A stretch of DNA of 33,893 nt from Serpentinimonas barnesii (GCF_000696225.1 NZ_BAWN01000002.1:1-33893); one strand, 5' to 3'. Counted from the stretch's first letter, positions 13,968-22,438 are shown. Program-made: numbers and translations. The notes: generated by a model from the letters alone, not told the origin.

Positions 13968-15351
13968 CTTTGAGGACAAGCTGCCGCCCTCTTTTTTTAC
14001 CAGCCTCTACGATGAGTTGGGGCTGGAGCGGGCGGTGGATGCGCCCCCGGCCGAACCCGCTGCGCTGCCTGGGCCGGCCGCCCCACCGCACCCGGCCACC
14101 GACCCCGGTTCCGGCGCGCACTGGCAACTGCTGGCCGAGAGCCTGCGCGATGCGGCCATTTTTTTCCTCGACGCCGAGGGCCGGGTGTGCGACTGGACGC
14201 CGAGCGCCGAGCGCTTGCTGGGCTTTGGCGCCGCGCAGATGCTGGGCCAGAGCGTGGACCGCTTCACCCCGGTGCGCCACCCGGCCAGCGCGGCAGCCAA
14301 GCCGGCAGATACGGCCACTGGCACTGCACCCGAGCCGAGCGCAGCGCCCGACCCCGGCACACCGGACCCCCTGAGCCTGGGCCTAGAGCGCGCCGCCCTG
14401 CTGGGCCAGAGCGAAACACCGGGCTGGCAGCGGCGCGCCGATGGCAGCCTGCTGTGGGCGCATACCGTGCTCACCGCCTTGTATGACCCGGACAGCGGCC
14501 AGGCGCACGGCTACGCCTGCCTGATGCGCGACACCACCGAGACCCAGCGGCTGCTGGAGCTGCTGGAGCACCTCAACACCCAGCTTGAAGCCCGGGTGCA
14601 GGAGCGCACGCGCCAGTTGCTGGAAATCAACCACGACCTTGAGGCCTTTACCGCCTCGGTCTCGCACGACCTGCGCGCGCCGCTGCGCCACATCGGCAGC
14701 TACCTGGAGCTGCTGCGCGAAGACCTTGGGCCCGAGCTGGGCCCCGAGGTGCAGCGGCACCTAGAGACCATCGGCGGTGCGGCCGAGCACATGGGCCAGC
14801 TCATCGACGGCTTGCTGGCCTTTTCGCGCCTGGGCCGGGCGGCGCTGCAGCGGCAGCCGGTGGCCATGGGCGATTTGCTGCGCTCCAGCCAAAACCGGGT
14901 CCAGCACGACCCGGCGCTGCAGCGCCCGAGCGCAAGCCTGCGCTGGCAACTGCCGCCCGAGCTGCCGCAGGTGCGGTGCGACGCGCGCCTGCTCAGCCAG
15001 GTGTGGGACAACCTGCTCTCGAACGCGCTCAAATACAGCCGGCCGCGCCCCGTGGCCGAAATCTGTGTCGGCTGGCGCCCGCAGCGCAGCCCCAATGGCA
15101 CGCCCGAGACGGTGTTTTGGGTGCAAGACAACGGCGTGGGCTTTGACCCGCAGCGCGCCGAACGGCTGTTTGGCGTGTTCCAGCGCCTGCACCGGGCGCG
15201 CGACTTTGAGGGCGTGGGCATTGGGCTGGCGCTGTGCCGGCGCATTGTCGAGCGCCACGGCGGGCGCATCTGGGCCGAAGGCGCACCCGACCAAGGCAGC
15301 ACCTTTTACTTTTCCTTGCCCGACACAGACGCAGCGGCACCGGCGGCGTAG
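13954..15351 (+). CDS. PAS-domain sensor histidine kinase
   Basis: This 465-aa soluble kinase has no membrane segment. A Pro/Ala linker (about 35-50) leads into a PAS domain (ESLRDAAIFFLDAEGRVCDWTPSAERLLGF, about 55-185) that contains an unusual Ala/Pro-rich insertion after the first half. A coiled coil (LLELLEHLNTQLEARVQERTRQLLEINHDLEAF) links to the HisKA box SVSHDLRAPLRHIGSYLELL with His238. The ATPase domain follows: N box DNLLSNALKYSR, G1 QDNGVGFD, F box VFQRLHRARDFEG, G2 GVGIGLALC. It resembles bacteriophytochrome-type HK8 kinases. The ATG at 13954 gives MIPAAFEDKLPP; an open extension upstream to 13834 runs through the inserted module and is not native. No response regulator is next to it, so it is an orphan kinase. 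The last 46 bases overlap the yggS gene tail to tail. Confidence 0.88.
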   Translation: MIPAAFEDKLPPSFFTSLYDELGLERAVDAPPAEPAALPGPAAPPHPATDPGSGAHWQLLAESLRDAAIFFLDAEGRVCDWTPSAERLLGFGAAQMLGQSVDRFTPVRHPASAAAKPADTATGTAPEPSAAPDPGTPDPLSLGLERAALLGQSETPGWQRRADGSLLWAHTVLTALYDPDSGQAHGYACLMRDTTETQRLLELLEHLNTQLEARVQERTRQLLEINHDLEAFTASVSHDLRAPLRHIGSYLELLREDLGPELGPEVQRHLETIGGAAEHMGQLIDGLLAFSRLGRAALQRQPVAMGDLLRSSQNRVQHDPALQRPSASLRWQLPPELPQVRCDARLLSQVWDNLLSNALKYSRPRPVAEICVGWRPQRSPNGTPETVFWVQDNGVGFDPQRAERLFGVFQRLHRARDFEGVGIGLALCRRIVERHGGRIWAEGAPDQGSTFYFSLPDTDAAAPAA

Positions 15352-16058
15352 GCGCGCGGCCCAAAAATCGCGCTGCCCACCCGCAGCAGCGTGCTGCCGC
15401 TGGCCAGCGCGGCCTCTAGGTCGTCGCTCATGCCCATCGACAGGGTGTCGAGCCGCTGCTCCGGCATCTGCCCCTGCAACTGCCCCTGCATCTGCACCCG
15501 CAGCGCCGCCAGTTGCCCAAACACCCGGCAGGCGGCGGCAAAGTCGGGCGCGGGCTCGGGGATGCACATCAGGCCGCGCAGTTGCAGCCGGGGCAGCGCC
15601 GCCACCTGCTGCGCCAGCGCCAGCGCCTCGGCTGCGGGCACACCGGCCTTGTTGGCCCCGCCATCCAGGTTCACCTGAATGCACACCTGCAGCGGCTTGT
15701 GCCCCGCCGGGCGCTGCTCGCTTAGGCGCTGGGCGATTTTGAGCCGGTCGATGCTGTGCACCCAATCAAAATGCTCGGCCACGGGGCGCGTTTTGTTGCA
15801 CTGCAGCGGCCCGATGAAGTGCCACACCAGATCGCTGGCCCCCAAGGCGCGCAGCGAGCGGACCTTCTCCACCCCTTCTTGCACGTAGTTCTCGCCAAAA
15901 TCGCGCTGGCCGGCCTGCCAGGCTTGCCAGACCGCCTCTGGGCCCCAGGTTTTGCTCACTGCCAGCAGGCGCACGCCGGCCGGGTCGCGCCCGTGTTGGA
16001 CGCAGGCCCGCGCAATGCGCGCACGCACTTGCTGGAGCCGTTCGTCAATCGTTGTCAT
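15306..16058 (-). CDS. yggS: PLP homeostasis protein, YggS/PROSC family
   Basis: This PLP-binding protein of alanine-racemase-like fold buffers intracellular pyridoxal phosphate. The PLP lysine is in LLAVSKTWGPEAV (about Lys36), followed by DFGENYVQEGVEK and WHFIGPLQCNK. The loop SMGMSDDLEAALASGSTLLRVGSAIFGPR near the end binds the phosphate. It is 250 aa, slightly longer than usual because of a low-complexity tail (AYAAGAAASVSGKEK) that overlaps the kinase gene. It is divergent from pilT with 33 bases between the two start codons, an arrangement conserved in many beta- and gammaproteobacteria. A shared promoter region for both must fit in or around this short gap. Confidence 0.92.
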   Translation of the reverse strand: MTTIDERLQQVRARIARACVQHGRDPAGVRLLAVSKTWGPEAVWQAWQAGQRDFGENYVQEGVEKVRSLRALGASDLVWHFIGPLQCNKTRPVAEHFDWVHSIDRLKIAQRLSEQRPAGHKPLQVCIQVNLDGGANKAGVPAAEALALAQQVAALPRLQLRGLMCIPEPAPDFAAACRVFGQLAALRVQMQGQLQGQMPEQRLDTLSMGMSDDLEAALASGSTLLRVGSAIFGPRAYAAGAAASVSGKEK

Positions 16059-16091
16059 AATGCAGCGGTCATATCAAATTGGGACGCTTCG

Positions 16092-17135
16092 ATGGACATT
16101 ACCCAGTTGCTGGCCTTCAGCCACAAAAACAAAGCCTCGGACCTGCACCTCTCGGCCGGCCTGCCGCCGATGATACGGGTGCACGGCGACGTGCGCCGCC
16201 TCAACGTGGAGCCGCTGCAGCACAAGCAGGTGCACACCATGGTCTACGACATCATGACCGACTCGCAGCGCAAGCACTACGAAGAATTTCTGGAGGTGGA
16301 TTTCTCGTTCGAGATCGACGGCTTGGCGCGTTTTCGCGTCAACGCCTTTAACCAAAAGCGCGGCGCGGCGGCGGTGTTTCGCACCATTCCGTCCAAAATC
16401 CTGACGCTCGACGACCTGAACTGCCCCAAAATTTTTGCCGACCTCTCGCTTAAACCCCGCGGCCTGGTGCTGGTGACCGGCCCGACCGGCTCGGGCAAAT
16501 CCACCACGCTGGCGGCGATGGTGAACCACCGCAACGAAAACGACTACGGCCACATCCTGACCATCGAAGACCCGATCGAGTTTGTGCACGAATCCAAAAA
16601 AAGCCTGATCAACCAGCGCGAAGTCAGCACCATGACGCACAGCTTTGCCGCTGCCCTGCGCTCGGCCCTGCGCGAAGACCCGGACGTGGTGCTGGTGGGT
16701 GAGATGCGCGACCTGGAAACCATCCGGCTGGCCATGACCGCCGCCGAAACCGGGCACCTGGTGTTTGGCACCCTGCACACCTCCAGCGCCGCCAAGACCA
16801 TTGACCGCATTGTCGATGTGTTTCCGCCCGAAGAAAAAGAGATGGTGCGCGCCATGCTGTCGGAATCGCTGGTGGCGGTGATCTCGCAATCTTTGCTCAA
16901 GACCGCCGACGGCAACGGCCGCGTGGCGGCGCACGAGATCATGATTGGCACCCCGGCGATACGCAACCTGATTCGCGAAAACAAGGTGGCACAGATGTAT
17001 TCGGCCATTCAGACCGGCAACGGCTTTGGCATGCAGACGCTGGATCAGAGCCTGATGAACCTGGTGCGCGGCAACCGCGTGCACGTGGCCGAGGCGCGCG
17101 CCAAGGCCAAAATCCCCGAAAATTTCCCCGGTTGA
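16092..17135 (+). CDS. pilT: Type IV pilus retraction ATPase PilT
   Basis: This hexameric ATPase depolymerises type IV pili for twitching motility and DNA uptake. The 347-aa protein starts MDITQLLAFSHKNKASDLHLSAG, the PilT N-terminus. It has Walker A GPTGSGKSTTLAAM (about 135), the Asp box ILTIEDPIEF, Walker B DPDVVLVGEMRD, the His box TAAETGHLVFGTLHTSSA, and the C-terminal AIRNLIRENKVAQMYSAIQTG, the PilT counterpart of the AIRNLIRE retraction motif. An in-frame start at 15756 lies on top of yggS and is rejected. It is followed after 24 bases by pilU, forming one operon. Confidence 0.95.
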   Translation: MDITQLLAFSHKNKASDLHLSAGLPPMIRVHGDVRRLNVEPLQHKQVHTMVYDIMTDSQRKHYEEFLEVDFSFEIDGLARFRVNAFNQKRGAAAVFRTIPSKILTLDDLNCPKIFADLSLKPRGLVLVTGPTGSGKSTTLAAMVNHRNENDYGHILTIEDPIEFVHESKKSLINQREVSTMTHSFAAALRSALREDPDVVLVGEMRDLETIRLAMTAAETGHLVFGTLHTSSAAKTIDRIVDVFPPEEKEMVRAMLSESLVAVISQSLLKTADGNGRVAAHEIMIGTPAIRNLIRENKVAQMYSAIQTGNGFGMQTLDQSLMNLVRGNRVHVAEARAKAKIPENFPG

Positions 17136-17159
17136 CCCCGGCTCCGAAGGAAGAACGCC

Positions 17160-18296
17160 ATGGAACGCGATCAAGCCAGCCAATTTGTGAACGACCTGCT
17201 GCGCCTCATGGTGAGCCGCAACGGCAGCGACTTGTTTCTGACCGCCGACTTTCCGCCCGCGATCAAGGTCGATGGCAAGATCACCAAGGTCTCGCCGCAG
17301 CCGCTCAGTGGCCAGCACACGCAGGCGCTGGCGCGCGCCATCATGAACGACAAGCAGTCGGCCGAGTTTGAGCGCAGCATGGAGTGCAACTTTGCCATCT
17401 CGCCCGGCGGCATCGGGCGCTTTCGCGTCAACGCCTTTGTGCAGATGGGCAAGGTGGGGCTGGTGATGCGCACCATTCCGGCCAAGATCCCGACCATTGA
17501 CGAGCTCGGCCTGCCGCAGGTGCTCAAGACCCTGGCCTTGGCCAAGCGCGGCATCTGCATTTTGGTGGGGGGCACCGGCTCGGGCAAATCGACCACGCTG
17601 GCGGCCATGGTGGACTGGCGCAACGAGCACACGCACGACCACATTGTGACCATCGAAGACCCGGTGGAGTTTGTGCACCAGCACAAAAACTGCATCGTGA
17701 CGCAGCGCGAGGTGGGGCTGGACACCGACGACTGGGGCATTGCCCTGAAAAACTCGCTGCGCCAGGCCCCGAACGTGATTTTGATGGGCGAAATCCGCGA
17801 CCGCGAGACCATGCAGCACGCCATTTCCTTCTCGGAAACCGGGCATTTGTGCCTGGCCACGCTGCACGCCAACAGCGCCAACCAGGCGATGGAGCGCATC
17901 ATCAACTTCTTCCCCGAAGAGGTGCACGCGCAGATCCTAAAAGACGTGTCGCTCAACGTGCGCGGCTTGGTGGCGCAGCGCCTGCTGCCGCGCCAAGACG
18001 GCAAGGGCCGCCACGCGGTGGTGGAGGTTTTGTTGCACAGCGCCTTGATTGCCGACCAGATCATGAAGGGCGAGATCAACGAGCTCAAAGAAACCATGCG
18101 CAAGAGCCGCGAGAGCGGGATGCAGACCTTCGACCAGTCGCTGTTTGAGGCCTTTGAGGCCAACCTGATCAGCTTTGAGGACACGATCCGCAACGCCGAT
18201 TCGCAAAACGACCTCAAGCTGCGCATCAAATTGCACAGCCAGCGCGCCCGCAACACCGACCTGGCGGCGGGCACCGAGCACTTGCAAATCGTCTAA
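17160..18296 (+). CDS. pilU: PilT-dependent retraction ATPase PilU
   Basis: This is the second retraction ATPase, which acts together with PilT to strengthen pilus retraction. The 378-aa protein begins MERDQASQFVNDLLRLMVSRNGSDLFLTADFPPAIK. It has Walker A GGTGSGKSTTLAAM, Asp box IVTIEDPVEFVHQHK, Walker B APNVILMGEIRD, and His box SETGHLCLATLHANSA. In place of the PilT AIRNLIRE motif there is ALIADQIMKGEINELKETM. It has an extended C-terminus (LKLRIKLHSQRARNTDLA). These features separate PilU from PilT. A purine-rich ribosome-binding site (GAAGGAAG) precedes the ATG. Confidence 0.94.
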   Translation: MERDQASQFVNDLLRLMVSRNGSDLFLTADFPPAIKVDGKITKVSPQPLSGQHTQALARAIMNDKQSAEFERSMECNFAISPGGIGRFRVNAFVQMGKVGLVMRTIPAKIPTIDELGLPQVLKTLALAKRGICILVGGTGSGKSTTLAAMVDWRNEHTHDHIVTIEDPVEFVHQHKNCIVTQREVGLDTDDWGIALKNSLRQAPNVILMGEIRDRETMQHAISFSETGHLCLATLHANSANQAMERIINFFPEEVHAQILKDVSLNVRGLVAQRLLPRQDGKGRHAVVEVLLHSALIADQIMKGEINELKETMRKSRESGMQTFDQSLFEAFEANLISFEDTIRNADSQNDLKLRIKLHSQRARNTDLAAGTEHLQIV

Positions 18297-18308
18297 CCAC
18301 GCCTCACC

Positions 18309-19211
18309 ATGTCCAGCCTGAACCCCCGACCCTACCCCGCCACAGCGCACCGCAAACTGGCCTTTATCGGCCTGGGGGCGATGGGCTTTCCCATGGCCGG
18401 CCACTTGGCGCGCGCCGGGCACACCGTAACCGTTTACAACCGCAACCCGGCCAAGGCGCAGGCTTGGGTGGCCGAGTTTGGCGGCAGCAGCCAGCCCACG
18501 CCGCGCCTGGCGGCGCAAGGCGCCGACATGGTGCTGTGCTGCGTGGGCAACGACGCCGACGTGCGCGCGGTGCTGCTGGGCGAGCACGGGGCCCTGGCGG
18601 GCTTGGCAGCGGGCGCGCTGCTGGTGGACCACACCACGGCCTCGGTGGAGCTGGCGCGCGAGCTCGATGCCTGCGCCCGCGCCCAGGGGCTGCACTTCCT
18701 CGACGCCCCGGTCTCGGGGGGCGAGGTGGGGGCGCAAAACGGGCAGCTCACGCTGATGTGCGGCGGCGCGCCCGAGGCCTACGAGCGCGCGCGCCCCACG
18801 CTGCAGGCCTACGCCCGCGCCGTGACGCTGATGGGGCCCAGCGGGGCCGGGCAGCTCACCAAAATGGTGAACCAGATCTGCATCGCCGGGCTGTTGCAGG
18901 GCTTGAGCGAGGCGCTGGCTTTTGGGCAGCGCGCCGGGCTCGATATGGAGCAGGTGCTGGAGGTGATCGGCCAAGGCGCGGCGCAAAGCTGGCAAATGCA
19001 GCAGCGCGGCCCGACCATGGTGGCCGACCGCTTCGACTTTGGCTTTGCGGTGGACTGGATGCGCAAAGACCTGGGCCTGGTGCTGGCCGAGGCGCGGCGC
19101 AACGGGGCCGCGCTGCCCGTAACGGCGCTGGTGGACCAGTTTTATGCCGACGTGCAGCGCATGGGCGGCGGCCGCTGGGACACCTCCAGCCTGGTGCGGC
19201 GGCTGCGCTAG
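18309..19211 (+). CDS. Beta-hydroxyacid dehydrogenase (GarR/MmsB family)
   Basis: This NAD(P)-dependent oxidoreductase probably reduces tartronate semialdehyde or acts on 3-hydroxyisobutyrate or a related beta-hydroxyacid. It has the Rossmann motif FIGLGAMGFPMAGHLARAGHTVTVYNR (about 18-43), the family signature FLDAPVSGGEVGAQNGQL and the catalytic lysine in GAGQLTKMVNQICIAG. It ends in the all-helical dimerisation domain with MRKDLGLVLAEARRNGAALP. At 300 aa it is the standard length. It follows pilU after 12 bases and may be read from the same transcript, although the function is unrelated. If the substrate is tartronate semialdehyde it would connect to glycolate metabolism (GlcD), which sequence alone cannot show. 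Confidence 0.88.
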   Translation: MSSLNPRPYPATAHRKLAFIGLGAMGFPMAGHLARAGHTVTVYNRNPAKAQAWVAEFGGSSQPTPRLAAQGADMVLCCVGNDADVRAVLLGEHGALAGLAAGALLVDHTTASVELARELDACARAQGLHFLDAPVSGGEVGAQNGQLTLMCGGAPEAYERARPTLQAYARAVTLMGPSGAGQLTKMVNQICIAGLLQGLSEALAFGQRAGLDMEQVLEVIGQGAAQSWQMQQRGPTMVADRFDFGFAVDWMRKDLGLVLAEARRNGAALPVTALVDQFYADVQRMGGGRWDTSSLVRRLR

Positions 19212-19227
19212 CCTAGGATAGTCTGCG

Positions 19228-19896
19228 TCAGTTGTTGGATGGCCGGGGCGCCGCGCTGGCCGGTGCCGGGGGTGGTGCGATGCGCGCCAGCTCTTCTTCG
19301 GTGATGGTCTCGAGCACCCGCACCACGCGCTGCACGCCCGCGGTGCGGCGCGCAATTTCGGTGGCGCGGTCGGCCTCGCGCGGCGTGACGCGGCCCAGCA
19401 AATACACGGTGCCGCGCTCGGTGACGATCAAAAAGGCGTTGGACGAGAGGTCGGGCGCGTCGATCAGGCCGGCGCGCACGCGTGCGCTCACCAGCCGGTC
19501 GGCTGCGCGCGCGGTGAGTGAGGGCGTGCCCGTTACGGCCAGCTCATCGACCACGCCCTGCACGTTCTCCACCGCGCCCACGATGCGCAAGGCCAGCGCC
19601 CGGTCGGTCTCGCTGGGCACTTCGCCGGTGATGAGCACGCGCCGGTTGTAGCTGGTGACGTTGACGCGGCCGCGGTTGCCAAACTCGGTGCGCAGCCGGT
19701 TGGCGGCGCGCATCTCGATGCCCTGGTCTTCGACCATGGCGCCCGAGGTGCGGCGGTCGGTGGCGACCAGCACCGTGGTGGCCACAGCCCCGCCCGCGAT
19801 CAGCGGCGCGCAGGCAGGCAGACCCACACTGGCGGCCAGCACCAGCGCGGCCAGCGCGACCAGACGGCCGTGGCCGGAAAACTTGCGTATAAACAT
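19228..19896 (-). CDS. dolP: BON-domain outer-membrane lipoprotein, DolP (YraP)-like
   Basis: This is a predicted lipoprotein of 222 aa with a signal peptide (MFIRKFSGHGRLVALAALVLAASVGLPAC). The lipobox is LPAC, with Asp absent after the Cys, which would send it to the outer membrane. Two BON domains follow: NRLRTEFGNRGRVNVTSYNRRVLITGEVPSETD and VSARVRAGLIDAPDLSSNAFLIVTERGTVYLLGRVTPREAD. In E. coli the homologue supports outer-membrane integrity. The ATG at 19896 has a strong AAGGAG a few bases upstream; longer in-frame starts up to 20205 run through yraN and are rejected. The Ala/Pro-rich tail (IAPPPAPASAAPRPSNN) is not part of the domain. The diaA gene, often between yraN and dolP, is missing. 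Confidence 0.9.
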   Translation of the reverse strand: MFIRKFSGHGRLVALAALVLAASVGLPACAPLIAGGAVATTVLVATDRRTSGAMVEDQGIEMRAANRLRTEFGNRGRVNVTSYNRRVLITGEVPSETDRALALRIVGAVENVQGVVDELAVTGTPSLTARAADRLVSARVRAGLIDAPDLSSNAFLIVTERGTVYLLGRVTPREADRATEIARRTAGVQRVVRVLETITEEELARIAPPPAPASAAPRPSNN

Positions 19897-19972
19897 AAAA
19901 AACTCCTTGCGTGCCCAACCTGTGCCCGATGCGCTCTCGGTCGGGCGCAATGATACCCCTGTGGCGTGACCA

Positions 19973-20410
19973 TCAAAACCCATCGGCGCAGAAGGCGGCG
20001 CGTATCCACTCGATTTGCAGCGCCTCGCCCGTGCCCTGCAGCGCCAGCACATCGAAGCGGCACGGCGGCACCCGCTCCAGCCGCAGCAAAAAGTGCCTTG
20101 CCGCAAACAGCAAGCGCCGCTGCTTGAGCGCCGAGACCGAGGCCGCCGCCCCGCCGTGGCTGCTGCGGCGGCGCTGGCGCACTTCCACGAACACCAGCGT
20201 GCCATCGGGCTCGCGCAAGATCAGGTCGATCTCGCCGCCGCCGCGCCCCGGCGTGCGAAAATTGCGCCACACCAGCCGCAGGCCGTGGCGCTGCAAATAG
20301 GCCAAGGCCAGCGCCTCGGCGGCGTCGCCGCGCGCCTTGGTGCTCTGGGTTGGCGTGGCGGCTGGCGCTGCCTTGGCCGTTGTTGCGGCCGGTTTTTTTT
20401 CTTCGTTCAT
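19973..20410 (-). CDS. yraN: YraN/UPF0102 family protein (predicted endonuclease-like fold)
   Basis: This 145-aa protein is built around the conserved YraN core: GDAAEALALAYLQRHGLRLVWRNFRTPGRGGGEIDLI, then LVFVEVRQRRRSSHGGAAASVSALKQRRL. The E-x-D...E-V-(R/K) pattern is that of restriction-enzyme-like nucleases, but no activity has been established for the family as far as I know. The N-terminus is Ala/Lys/Thr-rich and variable. The ATG at 20410 shares bases with the divergent rsmI start codon (CATG); an in-frame start at 20422 also exists and would overlap further. The position next to rsmI and dolP is conserved across Proteobacteria. Confidence 0.9.
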   Translation of the reverse strand: MNEEKKPAATTAKAAPAATPTQSTKARGDAAEALALAYLQRHGLRLVWRNFRTPGRGGGEIDLILREPDGTLVFVEVRQRRRSSHGGAAASVSALKQRRLLFAARHFLLRLERVPPCRFDVLALQGTGEALQIEWIRAAFCADGF

Positions 20411-21338
20411 GCTCACAATCAACCCCTCGGGTGCTTTGGCCCTGCAAGCTGCCCAGGCCGTGGCCGGTGCCCAGCATTATCCGGCCGGCGCGCTGTATCT
20501 GGTGGCGACACCAATCGGCAACTTGGCCGACATCACGCTGCGCGCGCTGCACCTGCTGCAACAAGTCGATGCCGTGGCCTGCGAAGACACGCGCCACAGC
20601 GGCGCGCTGCTGCGCGCCTACGGCATTGAGCGCCCCTTGCTGGCCCTGCACCAGCACAACGAGCGCGAAGCCGCCGCCACTGTGGTGGCGCGCTTGCAAG
20701 CGGGCGAGCGCATTGCCTACGTGAGCGACGCCGGCACCCCCGGGATCAGCGACCCTGGCGCGCGCCTGTGCCAGGCCGTGGCCGCCGCTGGCCTGCGCTG
20801 CGTGCCGCTGCCCGGTGCCAGCAGCCTGACCGCCTTGCTTTGCGTGGCGGGCGTGCTGGAGAGCGACGCGGCGCCGGGTTTTGCCTTCGTGGGCTTTTTG
20901 CCGGCCAAGGGCGCGGCGCGCGAGCAGGCGCTGCGCCGGCTGGCGCAGCAACCCCAGGCCTGCGTGCTGCTGGAAGCCCCGCACCGCCTGCCCGCGCTGG
21001 CGCGCGAACTGGCGCTGCTGGGGGCACGCCGCCTCACGGTGGGGCGCGAGCTGACCAAGCAGTTTGAAGAAGTGGCCACCCTGCCCTGCGCCGAACTGCC
21101 GGCCTGGCTGGCGGCCAAGGCGCAGCGCCTGCGCGGCGAGTTTGCCCTGCTGCTGCACCCGCCCGAGGCGGCTGCACCCGCCAGCGCGGACAGCGGCCCC
21201 GAGGCCGAGGCGCTGCGCGTGCTCGATTTGCTGCTGCCCGAGCTGCCCCTGAAAACCGCCGTGCGCCTGTGCGCCGAGATCAGCGGCGCGCCGCGCAACG
21301 CGCTCTACCAAGCGGCCTTGCAGCGCCAGCCGCGCTAG
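20409..21338 (+). CDS. rsmI: 16S rRNA (cytidine1402-2'-O)-methyltransferase RsmI
   Basis: This SAM-dependent enzyme 2'-O-methylates C1402 in the decoding centre of 16S rRNA. Landmarks are LYLVATPIGNLADITLRAL, the AVACEDTRHSGALLRAYGI segment, AYVSDAGTPGISDPGARL and PLPGASSLTALLCVAG. A FVGFLPAK segment precedes the C-terminal helical part with LLEAPHRLPALARELALLGARRLTVGRELTKQFE. I start at the ATG at 20409 (309 aa), which directly precedes the conserved part; the in-frame start at 20337 would overlap yraN by more. The last four bases overlap the convergent small membrane protein gene (CTAG). Confidence 0.93.
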   Translation: MLTINPSGALALQAAQAVAGAQHYPAGALYLVATPIGNLADITLRALHLLQQVDAVACEDTRHSGALLRAYGIERPLLALHQHNEREAAATVVARLQAGERIAYVSDAGTPGISDPGARLCQAVAAAGLRCVPLPGASSLTALLCVAGVLESDAAPGFAFVGFLPAKGAAREQALRRLAQQPQACVLLEAPHRLPALARELALLGARRLTVGRELTKQFEEVATLPCAELPAWLAAKAQRLRGEFALLLHPPEAAAPASADSGPEAEALRVLDLLLPELPLKTAVRLCAEISGAPRNALYQAALQRQPR

Positions 21339-21679
21339 CGCGGCGGCGGGGTTTGATCTGGGCGCGGCGCCGCATCGCTGACTTCGCGCGCCTCGACATC
21401 GACCACCTCGTCGGCGCGGCCCTTGCTCGCACCGCCCCGCCCGCTGCCACCGCCCCAGCCGCGCCCGCGCATGTGCTGCTGGGCACGGCGGCGCAGCAGC
21501 TCGGCCGCCAGCGGCACGGCCACGCGCCGGCCGCGCAGCAAGGCCCACAAGGCCCCCAGCAGCAGCAATGGCAGCGCCACCACCAGCAGCAGCAGCCCAA
21601 ACCCGAGCAACAGCACCCACAGCGCCAGGCGCAGCAGTGCGCCCAGCAGCCACGTCAATCCATCCAACAATTTGCCCAT
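21335..21679 (-). CDS. Small membrane protein of unknown function
   Basis: This is a 114-aa hypothetical protein. A long hydrophobic segment, roughly residues 8-45 (LLGALLRLALWVLLLGFGLLLLVVALPLLLLGALWALL), could form one hairpin of two helices. A basic Arg-rich stretch follows (RGRRVAVPLAAELLRRRAQQHMRGRG), then a Gly/Ser spacer and an acidic-to-proline tail (ADEVVDVEAREVSDAAPRPDQTPPPR). The ATG at 21679 has AAAGGGGAT just upstream; an in-frame start at 21727 adds a polar piece. I do not recognise a named family. The gene is convergent with rsmI and divergent from the DUF502 gene. Confidence 0.6.
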   Translation of the reverse strand: MGKLLDGLTWLLGALLRLALWVLLLGFGLLLLVVALPLLLLGALWALLRGRRVAVPLAAELLRRRAQQHMRGRGWGGGSGRGGASKGRADEVVDVEAREVSDAAPRPDQTPPPR

Positions 21680-21817
21680 ATCCCCTTTCTTGGCCGGCCC
21701 ACGCTTGGCCAGCCCCACATCGGCCACGCGCCGGCACGCCAGCGCCCTCGATCATCGCGCACAATCGGCAAAGCTGCAGGAAACTGTCACGCTTGCAGCG
21801 TTCAATCGAGTGCCCCC

Positions 21818-22438
21818 ATGGATTCCACCCGCCTGCCCGCCCTCGCCAAGCGCCTGTCGCAATACTTTCTGCGCGGCCTGATCACCATTTTGCCGCTGCT
21901 GCTCACGGTCTATCTGCTGTTTGCCCTGGTGGCGTGGTCGGAATCGCTGGCTTCCTACCTGATCCGCCCGCTGCTGGGCAGCCTCTACATCCCCGGCCTG
22001 GGGCTGCTGGTGGCCATCGGCATCATCATCCTGACGGGTTATTTGATTTCGCGCCAAGACACCTCGCGCCTGTTCAACTGGGTCGAGCTGCCCTTTACCA
22101 ACACGCCGGTGGTGCGCAGCATCTACAACTCGCTGAAAAGCTTTGCCGATTATTTTGCGCCACAAAGCCCGGGGCAAGCCACGCAGCAGGTGGTGATTCT
22201 GCGCTGGCCGGGGCAGCCGCTGGAGGTGGTGGGGCTGGTCACGCGCAGCCACGTGGACGGCCTGCCGCCGGGCTTTTTGCAGGGGGATCGGGTGGCCGTG
22301 TACCTGCCCATGGGCTACATGATCGGCGGCTACACTTTGTTTGTTCCCCGCGAATGGCTGACCCCGATCGACATGAGCGTCGAAGAAGCCATGCGCTCCG
22401 CCCTAATCGCCTGGATGCCACCGCGCAAACCACCATGA
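21818..22438 (+). CDS. DUF502 family inner-membrane protein
   Basis: This 206-aa protein has two clear membrane segments (LRGLITILPLLLTVYLLFALVAW, about 18-40, and GLGLLVAIGIIILTGYLIS, about 62-80). A soluble C-terminal domain carries the DUF502 landmarks: ELPFTNTPVVRSIYNSLKSF, VVILRWPGQPLEVVGLVT, and VAVYLPMGYMIGGYTLFVPREWLTPIDMSVEEAMR. Its function is unknown. The ATG at 21818 fits the family N-terminus. An upstream open frame back to 21269 is a shadow of rsmI and the small membrane gene. The stop overlaps the start of the acetyltransferase gene, so the two form a coupled pair. Confidence 0.87.
   Translation: MDSTRLPALAKRLSQYFLRGLITILPLLLTVYLLFALVAWSESLASYLIRPLLGSLYIPGLGLLVAIGIIILTGYLISRQDTSRLFNWVELPFTNTPVVRSIYNSLKSFADYFAPQSPGQATQQVVILRWPGQPLEVVGLVTRSHVDGLPPGFLQGDRVAVYLPMGYMIGGYTLFVPREWLTPIDMSVEEAMRSALIAWMPPRKPP

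Noticed and set aside
14761-15765. 334-aa minus-strand frame across the kinase end and yggS
   Set aside because: Composition is Ala/Gly/Arg-rich shadow sequence, and both true genes in the interval have full domain signatures.
16074-17927. 617-aa open frame antisense to pilT and pilU
   Set aside because: It spans two well-conserved genes and its translation is rich in His/Val/Gly repeats from complementary codon bias. This is a GC-rich shadow frame, not a gene.
19800-21764. 654-aa minus-strand frame across dolP, yraN and rsmI
   Set aside because: It overlaps three recognised genes and is a GC-driven artefact.
21568-22434. Long N-terminal extension of the Pat-type gene
   Set aside because: The extension overlaps the DUF502 gene and part of an antisense membrane gene in another frame and shows no domain. 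The native start is at 22435.
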